A stretch of DNA of 5,659 nucleotides, from contig DAOWEV010000202.1 of assembly GCA_030638325.1 (NCBI GenBank), positions 1 to 5,659 of the forward strand. The letters are read 5' to 3'. This DNA comes from Bacteroidales bacterium. Its GTDB lineage: Bacteria; Bacteroidota; Bacteroidia; Bacteroidales; JAGOPY01. The notes beneath the pieces were generated by a model that worked only from the letters and a program-made list of their open reading frames with translations, did not search any database and was not told the origin of the DNA. Below are positions 1 to 5,659 of the stretch, piece after piece. Both the position numbers and the translations under genes were made by a program. Position 1 is the first letter of the stretch, and each line of letters opens with the position of its first letter.

Positions 1-1714
1 GAGTAACGATATTAAGTTTAACCGGGGAGTTTTCAAAATATTCGGCTGCGTAACGCCGTATGTATGCTACCATGTTTTCAAGGAAGTCGTTGTTTGAGTT
101 CAGTGCCCAGATGATCTCGCTTATGGTGGAGGAGAGCTCCAGGGCCGTCTCCGATATCTTTTCTGCCTCCTTCCTGTTCTCAGGCGTTTTGGCCTGCGTT
201 TTTAATAATTCACTCAGAAGCGTGATCTTTGAAAGCCCGGACCCGACATCGTCGTGCAGGTCAGCGCTGATGCGATGGCGCTCCTGCACTATGGCCTGTT
301 GCTTTTCCAGTTTTTTCCTGAGCCTGAAGCTTCGAAAAAGGAGCAATCCTACCAGGACAATAAGGAAGACGCCTGCGATCATTCCGTTTCTCAGGAGTCT
401 TTGCTTTTCCAGTTTCTGCTCCTGCAATGTTTTGTCTTTATTTAGAAGCTCGATCTCCCGGTCTTTCTTCTCGGTTTCGTACTGGATTAACATCTGTTCT
501 GTCTGTTTTTTATTTTTCTCATTGCGCAAACTGTCTTTATAAAGGGTATACATCTTGTAATGCTCCAGGGCCTGTGCGAAATTGCCTTCAGCACTGTCTA
601 ATATTGACAAATGATTGTAAATCGTCCTAATTTGTTGTTTAATTCCAATTTTTTTAAATAAGGCAAGGCCGTCATTTAAATATTTTCTTGCATCCTGAAA
701 ATTGCCCTGTTTATAATAAAGATCCCCAAAATCTATGTAGTAATTGACAATTCCTTTCTTATTACCGATTTCTTTTGAAAATGCAAGGCGGTCATCTAAA
801 TATTTTCTTGCCTCCTGAAAATTGTTTGAAGCAATATTTACGTCAACAAGGCAATTATAATTATAAGCAGTAAGAGCATTATACCCGATTTCTTCAGTGA
901 TCTTTAAAGAAGCCTGGAAATATTTATTGGCTGCATGATAATTGCCTTGACCCCAATAAATCCAACCAATATTGTTGTTACACTCGGCAGCGCCAACCCT
1001 AGACCCGATTTCTTCGTGGATCTTAAGGGAAGTCAAAAAATTTTCCAAAGCTTTCGCATAATTGCCCTGATTAAGATAAATATTCCCAATATTGATGTAA
1101 GAACCAGCAATACCGCTCTTATCCCCAATTTCTTCACTGATCTTTAAACGAGCGGAATAATTCTTCATAGCTTCAGGATAATTACCCATACTCGAATAGA
1201 CAGACGCGATACTGTTGTAAGAATAAGTCATACCTTCCTTATCCCCGATTTCTTCGAAGATTTTAAGGGCAGTCATAGTATTTTCCAAAGCTTCAGGAAG
1301 ATTGCCCATATGCCAATAGACAATCCCAATATTGGTGTAAATAAAACCAATATCTCGCTTATCCCCGATTTCTTCAAAGATCTTTAAGGAAGCCAAAAAA
1401 TGTTCCAAAGCCTTCGGACCATTGCCTTGAATATCGTAACAATTACCGATAAATTTGTAAGACTTGGCAATCCCTTTTTTATAATCCAGTGTTTTAGCCA
1501 AATCAAGCGCGGATTCAGCATATTGCATGGCCATCTTATATTCGCTGATTTTCCCGTATTGATTGCTTAATGCGTTCATGCAATTCACTTTTGCGGTATC
1601 CGCTTTGGCGGTCTTTAAAATATTTTCCAGGGAGTCGATCGCTGAATTGTTCTGGCCAAAGGCCCCAAACAAAAATGTAAAAGCAATGAATGAGAGAATG
1701 ATTCTTATTTTCAT
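1..1714 (-). CDS. TPR-containing sensor histidine kinase (HisKA_3 type), 3'-truncated by the window edge
   Basis: Sensor kinase of a two-component system: it should sense a signal through a periplasmic TPR domain and autophosphorylate a cytoplasmic histidine. The frame is open from the ATG at 1714-1712 to the left edge (571 complete codons). In order: a signal peptide at residues 1-20 (MKIRIILSFIAFTFLFGAFG, then QN); TPR repeats with a 40-residue period at about 32-391; a charged coiled coil at about 392-441; one membrane span at about 443-461 (core MIAGVFLIVLVGLLLF); then the dimerisation/phosphoacceptor helix ERHRISADLHDDVGSGL with phosphoacceptor His487. The segment IIWALNSNNDFLENM (Trp536) and the following IRRYAAEYF are typical of the stretch before the HATPase_c domain in this family. 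The N, G1 and G2 ATP-binding boxes lie beyond the edge. Upstream of the ATG is AAGGCCTT, only a weak ribosome-binding site. Family genes often sit beside a LuxR- or LytTR-type response regulator, but none is visible here. The ligand is unknown. Confidence 0.93.
   Translation of the reverse strand, partial: MKIRIILSFIAFTFLFGAFGQNNSAIDSLENILKTAKADTAKVNCMNALSNQYGKISEYKMAMQYAESALDLAKTLDYKKGIAKSYKFIGNCYDIQGNGPKALEHFLASLKIFEEIGDKRDIGFIYTNIGIVYWHMGNLPEALENTMTALKIFEEIGDKEGMTYSYNSIASVYSSMGNYPEAMKNYSARLKISEEIGDKSGIAGSYINIGNIYLNQGNYAKALENFLTSLKIHEEIGSRVGAAECNNNIGWIYWGQGNYHAANKYFQASLKITEEIGYNALTAYNYNCLVDVNIASNNFQEARKYLDDRLAFSKEIGNKKGIVNYYIDFGDLYYKQGNFQDARKYLNDGLALFKKIGIKQQIRTIYNHLSILDSAEGNFAQALEHYKMYTLYKDSLRNEKNKKQTEQMLIQYETEKKDREIELLNKDKTLQEQKLEKQRLLRNGMIAGVFLIVLVGLLLFRSFRLRKKLEKQQAIVQERHRISADLHDDVGSGLSKITLLSELLKTQAKTPENRKEAEKISETALELSSTISEIIWALNSNNDFLENMVAYIRRYAAEYFENSPVKLNIVT
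541..1620 (-). repeat. Tandem 120-bp repeat array encoding 40-residue TPRs
   Basis: Inside the sensor kinase gene, units of exactly 120 bp repeat in register. On the plus strand a marker close to CCCCGATTTCTTC ends near 900, 1020, 1140, 1260 and 1380, with more divergent copies near 660, 780 and 1500. The marker encodes the EEIGDK-type turn between repeats. Other positions also recur, including an ATTGCC block (GN on the protein) about 40 bp into each unit and AATATT about 70 bp in. The encoded repeats follow the TPR pattern: NIGxIYxxQGNYxxALExFxxSLKIxEEIG. Eight units (541-1500) are clear; the block at 1501-1620 is a degenerate N-terminal repeat. The strict 40-residue spacing resembles LGN/kinesin-light-chain-like bacterial TPRs more than the canonical 34-residue form. 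The array probably forms a superhelical periplasmic scaffold that binds a peptide or protein. Confidence 0.88.
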
Positions 1715-1965
1715 AAGGCCTTTTACTTTACGTAAGTGAATAATAATTTTCAAATTATACTGGCTCATATAAGCATTTAAATATATAATTTAAAATATGC
1801 ATTGGCGAATTAAACCGCACAACGGGCTAATAATTGGCTTTTGATTAATAATGCATCAAAAGGCTATATGCAGCAATACTAAGCCAAAGGTGAGATTTAA
1901 TATTGTGGATTATAGACTTGCCCTACAAATATACTACATTAATGCATGTTTGTCAAGTAAAATAG
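1715..1965. other. AT-rich divergent intergenic region
   Basis: This 251-bp gap separates the start of the minus-strand sensor kinase from the first possible start of the plus-strand membrane protein, so it should hold both promoters. I see no convincing gene in it. It contains the palindrome ATGCAT at 1797-1802, 1851-1856 and 1942-1947, with a fourth copy at 2051-2056 just inside the downstream frame. It also has a 7-bp AT-only inverted repeat (TTTAAAT at 1776-1782, ATTTAAA at 1788-1794) and a stronger 8-bp one listed separately. Bacteroidota-type promoter boxes (TTTG, then TAnnTTTG) occur only as imperfect matches: TAGACTTG at 1913-1920 and CATGTTTG at 1945-1952 on the plus strand, and TATAATTTG (1759-1751) on the minus strand. 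None has a properly spaced partner, so no promoter is called. Confidence 0.6.
1838..1862. promoter_or_regulatory. Inverted repeat, possible operator, in the divergent promoter region
   Basis: CTTTTGAT at 1838-1845 and ATCAAAAG at 1855-1862 are perfect 8-bp inverted arms around a 9-bp spacer (TAATAATGC). The outer flanks GG at 1836-1837 and GC at 1863-1864 extend the dyad to 9 of 10 matches. The right part of the spacer and the right arm overlap one of the ATGCAT palindromes. No run of T follows on either strand, so it does not look like an intrinsic terminator. The size and dyad symmetry would suit a dimeric DNA-binding regulator acting on either divergent gene, but that is inference from position alone. 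Confidence 0.3.
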
Positions 1966-3375
1966 GTGATCTCTTTGTTAACGTTGGTAAGACACCCATC
2001 CTGGGGCACAATTACAGACTTCCCAGGATTTATTACATTTGCTAAAATTGATGCATTTACTTTGGAGAATTGTAGTACTGATATAAAACGAAATCATATT
2101 ATTGTAGCCGGGCTTATCTTTATCATCCTGGTAACTTTTTTTTCTTACGTAAAATACCATCGGTATACCCAGGGATTATCCATGGTGATATCATCGGATG
2201 CTGCGGGATACCACCAATACCTGACTGCCCTTTTTATCAAGAAGGATATCATGAACCAGCCCTATGGTTTCCCGCTTGAGAGCGGTGGTCTTTTTAATAA
2301 ATACACTTACGGGGTTGCCCTGCTTGAGTTGCCCTTTTTCCTTGTTGCCCATGCTGTTGCCCTTGTTTTTAATTTGCCGGCAACCGGGAAATTTACCCCG
2401 TATGTATTTGGGGTAAATGTTGCAGGTGCTTTTTACACTTTTACCGGGTTGTTATTGTTGTTTAAGCTATTCAGGAGAAAATACGGCAACAGGGTTGCAT
2501 GGATTTCAACAGGCACCCTTTTTTTGGGGACCAATTTGCTTTTTTATGCATACCTCGAGCCGGGCGCTTCCCATGTATATGCTTTCTTCCTGGTGAGTTG
2601 TGTAGTTTACCTGGTGCCGTCGTTTTATCGAAACCCGGGTTGGAAGACGGCCATGCTTATGGCCCTGGCAATCGGAATATTATGCCTTATCAGGATTCCC
2701 CATATCATTGTTTTGCTCTATCTTATTTTGTACCATGCTAATTCCCTGGCCAAAGCGAGAGACAACATCCGGTTTTTGTGGGGTCAGATCAGGTACCTGT
2801 GGGTTATCCCGGTTTTCGTGGTCTTGTTATATTCACCTCAAATCCTGTACTGGTATTCCCTTACGGATAAATTTGTGATAAACCCCTATCAGTACAGTTA
2901 TGTAGAGGAAGGATTTTTCAACTTGTTTCATCCTAAGATCGGGCTGGTTCTTTTTGGCAGTACAGGAGGGTGGCTGGTATTAACCCCCCTGATGTTATTC
3001 GCCCTGGCCGGTATCATTTTTCAAATAAAAACCAAAACAGGATCACCCTGGCCTGTTTTAGCCATTACAATTATAGTCACCTATCTGTATGGAAGCTGGT
3101 GGCATCCATCTATTGCCGGATCATACGGCCATCGCGGTTTTGTAGATATTTATGCCTTGCTTGCGTTGCCTTTTGCTTATGTGGTAAACCTGGCAATAAC
3201 TTCGGGGAATAAGAAAATGTACACTGTCTTTGCAGGGATACTCACCTTGCTTGTCTATATCAATATGCGAATGAGTTTTATGTATAATTACTGGTGGTGG
3301 GATGTGGAGTGGGGATGGTCTTCCTATTTTAAAACCCTCCTGAGAGTATTTTTTATTGATATTGGCGGGGGGTGA
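1966..3375 (+). CDS. Polytopic membrane protein, putative GT-C/PMT-like glycosyltransferase
   Basis: An integral inner-membrane protein with about 10-12 predicted spans, starting with residues 45-62 (IIVAGLIFIILVTFFSYV), then roughly 118-136, 147-168, 176-197, 202-220, 230-256, 276-292, 335-353, 362-376, 392-411 and 417-434. After the first span comes ISSDAAGYHQYLTALF, with an acidic residue (Asp78) where GT-C enzymes place a catalytic or metal-binding carboxylate in the first large loop. Later motifs are LGTNLLFYAYLEPGASHVYAFF (split here around Glu198 and His203), WYSLTDKFVINPYQYSY, GSTGGWLVLTPL and GSYGHRGFVDIYALLALPFA. This pattern recalls a broad Bacteroidota family of GT39-like membrane proteins that would transfer sugars from a polyprenyl-phosphate donor; donor and acceptor cannot be inferred. 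The start is unresolved. The frame has no ATG before 2182, which would remove span 1, so a GTG at 1966 (directly after an in-frame TAG) or a TTG at 1975, 1984 or 2062 must be used. The gene ends IDIGGG after a G6 run and stands alone on its strand. Confidence 0.75.
   Translation: MISLLTLVRHPSWGTITDFPGFITFAKIDAFTLENCSTDIKRNHIIVAGLIFIILVTFFSYVKYHRYTQGLSMVISSDAAGYHQYLTALFIKKDIMNQPYGFPLESGGLFNKYTYGVALLELPFFLVAHAVALVFNLPATGKFTPYVFGVNVAGAFYTFTGLLLLFKLFRRKYGNRVAWISTGTLFLGTNLLFYAYLEPGASHVYAFFLVSCVVYLVPSFYRNPGWKTAMLMALAIGILCLIRIPHIIVLLYLILYHANSLAKARDNIRFLWGQIRYLWVIPVFVVLLYSPQILYWYSLTDKFVINPYQYSYVEEGFFNLFHPKIGLVLFGSTGGWLVLTPLMLFALAGIIFQIKTKTGSPWPVLAITIIVTYLYGSWWHPSIAGSYGHRGFVDIYALLALPFAYVVNLAITSGNKKMYTVFAGILTLLVYINMRMSFMYNYWWWDVEWGWSSYFKTLLRVFFIDIGGG
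1998..2029 (+). other. Predicted stem-loop at the 5' end of the membrane-protein gene
   Basis: ATCCTGGG at 1998-2005 and CCCAGGAT at 2022-2029 form a perfect 8-bp stem with four G-C pairs and a 16-nt loop; one extra G-T pair can close the loop side. It stands out in an otherwise AT-rich stretch. If translation starts at the GTG at 1966 the element is coding. If it starts later, for example at the TTG at 2062, it lies in the 5' untranslated leader and could affect translation or mRNA stability. The downstream TTTATTACATTT is not a continuous T-tract, so a terminator is unlikely. Confidence 0.35.
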
Positions 3376-3440
3376 ATCCCGGACAAACGGATCATTGTCT
3401 TTCCAATGTAAAAGCCCTGTCTGAAAACCCTTAACACCGT

Positions 3441-5659
3441 TTACCTCACCTTCACCCCTTTAAATACTGTAACTTCACCAGCATGATCGAACACCCTTAT
3501 TAGGTATATCCCTTCAGGAAAATGCCTGGTATCGATCTCGATCCGGTTCTTGTCGGAATGTGCATTAAAAACCACCAGACCGGATTCGTCATAGATGCAA
3601 ATATGGCCGATGTGACGGTCTCTCGAAGCCACAACCAGCCTGTCACGGAAGGGTGACGGGAAAACCATCACATGGCTTACAGCTTTATCCGGCTCAATAT
3701 TGACCAAAAGACCTGTCGTGAATACAGTTGTTTCAGGATGGCCGATCACATCTCCATCGTCGTCTTCAATGGTCAATGGGAGCAACTTCACAAAATATTG
3801 CTGTTCTTCAGCCAGGGTTTCAACAGGGATCAGTGTGATCTGCTGGCGGTCGTCGGAAATGATCCCTGTAAAAAGTATATCATCACCCCATTGGTTGGAG
3901 ATCTGGAATGAGAAAAGATCAGGAATGTCATCGTTTTGGATCGGTTCTCCACCAAACTTTCTAATGGGTTCGGAAAACAGTACGGCGACATTGGATTCCG
4001 GATCTACGCCAAGGGTTCCGAATTCAGGTAAAAAGCTGACTACGGGCAGGGAATTATCCCAGATGCCACACAATTTGACCTGCCGGGCGATCCGCTCGGC
4101 AGCCGACAGGTTGAATATATCATAATTCAATGTAAGCCGGTCATTGAAATATCCATATGAGGGCGGCAGAAAACTGATGGTCAATTCTACCGTCTCAGCT
4201 GCCGGGATGATCAGCGGCAGGTTATCCATCACCTCGAAAAGTTCGGTGTGATTAAAGGTACTGGTGATGCGGATCTGTTGGTCAGAATTGTTATGGACAG
4301 GGAGGATCGTGTATATGGGCCCGGTAGAACCTTCATAGTTTCCAAAATGTATTTGTGGTGGTGCCGTAAAAAGATTGGTATTCCATACGGCTTTGATCAC
4401 CCGGTAAGAAACGACCATATCGGGCAGATACACCTCAAAAGTTTTGGTTTGGTCGGGCATCACCTCCGTAGCCGTAAGTGGCCATGTAGCGCCCCATCCA
4501 ATCAGGCTCTTTCCGTCCACTGCCCTGCGATAACTTCCTGTGGCAGGACCATAGACTTCCGGACTGTGCCGGTAAAACCACACCCTGGTAGCCGTCATGG
4601 TGGATTCATCGATCGAATATTCGATGGCTTGTGAAAATGGATTGGGATGCAGGTTCCCATTATCATAGATCGTAATATTTCCGTTTGGCAGCACCCGCAC
4701 ATCATGCTGATGGGAAAAACCATAGGGATCATTGATAATCACAAACTGGTTGTTCTCCGAAAGCAAACCGAAACGATAGATGACATCCCCGGTTTGATAG
4801 TTGATCTTAGTGATCTCATCCAGGTGCCGTGAAGAAAGAAGAATGTTCCCGTCCTGATCAAATTCGAAGGCATTGCCATGGACATAGTCAATATTGGATC
4901 CCAGCAGATTGATGTCGTCTGTGGCATCGGTGATCTCGAAATGATCCCAGCTGCGCCACTGAAAATATACCGTCCCATTCAGGTCAACTTCCTGTATGAT
5001 CAGACCGATCACAGTTGCATTGGGGTTACCTCCAGGAACGACCTGGCTCATATCCACCGGTTGCGGATCATACGACATCAACAGGTAATGCCCGTTTTCC
5101 ATCAGCAATATGTCATGCCCGTCCATATTATAACCATTGCCGGTCTTTACTGAATCAACGACAACACAGGAGCTGTCCAGGAAAAAATACTTTTCGTTTT
5201 CAGGATTGCCATAATCGTTCCTGGCATAAGTAAGACGGCCATCCGGCATCAGGTGAAAATTCAAGCTATTGTTTTGTGTTTTTCTGAAAAACAGAGGAAC
5301 CCCAAATTTGTCATTGATCGATAGATAATACGTATAATCCTGGGCCCCTGCCCTGGGATTAAGGTTAAAAAACAGGTAGCTGTCATCGGTTTCTTCATAG
5401 TGGATCATTTCCGGGGCAGGGTAATCATAGGGCAGGTTGTTGTCCAACTGGAGTATGCCCGATGGTTTCGTCCCCGGTCGATTGTTCATGTTTGAAGATT
5501 CATTCATGAATTCCCTTCTGTAAAACTCTTTTAGCAAAGGCAGGTTGTCCTGCGTCTTAATCCTGAAGGAAAAGCAGGTGCCGGAAACCTCTGAACCGTC
5601 AAGGGCTTTAAGCCCATCTGTAACATTAACAGTTACAGTTTCCCCGTAAAAAAAATAAA
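3441..5659 (-). CDS. T9SS-secreted aryl-sulfate sulfotransferase-like protein with Ig-like domains, 5'-truncated by the window edge
   Basis: Probably a PAPS-independent aryl-sulfate sulfotransferase (Arylsulfotrans/Arylsulfotran_2 type), moving sulfate from one phenolic sulfate to another acceptor outside the cytoplasm. Numbering from the first complete codon (5657-5655), 738 residues are visible up to the TAA at 3441. Residues 1-35 are the end of a Big_5-like Ig domain (YGETVTVNVTDGLKALDG, then FSFRIKT). Residues 84-425 are the beta-propeller, with blade-like turns MPDG (137), MENG (186), DQDG (267), LPNG (323) and AVDG (379). Conserved family segments are DGHDILL (His181), DYVHGNAFEF (His260), SSRHLDEITKI (His278) and GFSHQHDVRVLPNGNITIYD (His316, His318). 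An ASH/choice-of-anchor-D-like module spans about 435-535, a second Big_5-like domain 536-650, and a T9SS type A sorting domain about 660-738, ending FPEGIYLIRV and GVKVR. The TTG at 5537 and ATG at 5507 are unlikely starts because coding continues upstream; the signal peptide must lie outside. Which histidine is catalytic and what the substrate is are not established here. Confidence 0.87.
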   Translation of the reverse strand, partial: YFFYGETVTVNVTDGLKALDGSEVSGTCFSFRIKTQDNLPLLKEFYRREFMNESSNMNNRPGTKPSGILQLDNNLPYDYPAPEMIHYEETDDSYLFFNLNPRAGAQDYTYYLSINDKFGVPLFFRKTQNNSLNFHLMPDGRLTYARNDYGNPENEKYFFLDSSCVVVDSVKTGNGYNMDGHDILLMENGHYLLMSYDPQPVDMSQVVPGGNPNATVIGLIIQEVDLNGTVYFQWRSWDHFEITDATDDINLLGSNIDYVHGNAFEFDQDGNILLSSRHLDEITKINYQTGDVIYRFGLLSENNQFVIINDPYGFSHQHDVRVLPNGNITIYDNGNLHPNPFSQAIEYSIDESTMTATRVWFYRHSPEVYGPATGSYRRAVDGKSLIGWGATWPLTATEVMPDQTKTFEVYLPDMVVSYRVIKAVWNTNLFTAPPQIHFGNYEGSTGPIYTILPVHNNSDQQIRITSTFNHTELFEVMDNLPLIIPAAETVELTISFLPPSYGYFNDRLTLNYDIFNLSAAERIARQVKLCGIWDNSLPVVSFLPEFGTLGVDPESNVAVLFSEPIRKFGGEPIQNDDIPDLFSFQISNQWGDDILFTGIISDDRQQITLIPVETLAEEQQYFVKLLPLTIEDDDGDVIGHPETTVFTTGLLVNIEPDKAVSHVMVFPSPFRDRLVVASRDRHIGHICIYDESGLVVFNAHSDKNRIEIDTRHFPEGIYLIRVFDHAGEVTVFKGVKVR

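Noticed and set aside
60..542. Plus-strand 160-codon open frame rich in Ser, Phe and Cys
   Set aside because: It lies antisense to the sensor kinase, whose H-box, membrane span and coiled coil are clear in the opposite strand. Its composition is typical of an antisense shadow.
1751..1759. Minus-strand TATAATTTG as a Bacteroidota -7 box for the sensor kinase
   Set aside because: The spacing differs by one base from TAnnTTTG and no TTTG -33 box lies at the right distance.
1851..2045. Plus-strand 64-codon open frame beginning at an ATG in the intergenic region
   Set aside because: It has no ribosome-binding site or recognisable motif, and it overlaps the membrane-protein frame in another phase. 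The ATG belongs to one of the ATGCAT palindromes.
3367..3372. G6 run at the 3' end of the membrane-protein gene as a frameshift site
   Set aside because: It is five nucleotides or fewer from the stop codon, and the preceding aromatic-rich C-terminus reads sensibly. Nothing downstream continues the protein in another frame.
3393..3408. CATTG-TCTTTC-CAATG hairpin in the convergent gap as a bidirectional terminator
   Set aside because: The stem is only 5 bp with two G-C pairs, and no T-tract follows on either strand.
5603..5615. GGGCTTTAAGCCC palindrome
   Set aside because: It lies in a coding stretch of the sulfotransferase gene (codons for G-L-K-A) and is short enough to be a chance result of codon choice.

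Overview
The window looks like chromosomal DNA from a member of the Bacteroidota. Two features point there. The large right-hand protein ends in a type IX secretion system (T9SS) C-terminal sorting domain. The left-hand gene has the architecture common in that phylum: signal peptide, periplasmic TPR array, coiled coil, one membrane span, then a NarL/HisKA_3-type histidine kinase. Start regions lack strong Shine-Dalgarno sequences, which also fits. I see no rRNA, tRNA, CRISPR array, insertion sequence or phage gene.

Layout: (1) Positions 1-1714, minus strand: a TPR sensor histidine kinase, cut by the left edge before the ATP-binding domain. The frame is open from the ATG at 1714 to the edge. 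(2) Positions 1715-1965: an AT-rich divergent intergenic region with inverted repeats and the first three members of a cluster of four ATGCAT palindromes. (3) Positions 1966-3375, plus strand: a polytopic membrane protein of about 469 residues that resembles GT-C/PMT-type glycosyltransferases. Its start is uncertain. (4) Positions 3376-3440: a 65-bp convergent gap with no convincing terminator. (5) Positions 3441-5659, minus strand: a large secreted aryl-sulfate sulfotransferase-like beta-propeller protein, followed by Ig-like domains and a T9SS sorting domain. The frame stays open through the right edge and the extra sequence encodes the end of another Ig-like domain, so the true N-terminus is outside the window.

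The strand pattern (minus, plus, minus) makes three separate transcription units likely. The genes share envelope themes: sensing in the periplasm, membrane-embedded sugar or lipid transfer, and sulfuryl transfer at or beyond the outer membrane. Nothing in the sequence ties them into one pathway. I found no clear evidence of an undescribed system. The most useful observations are the N-terminal extension of the sulfotransferase, the DNA-level 120-bp periodicity of the TPR array, and the unresolved start and stem-loop ahead of the membrane protein.
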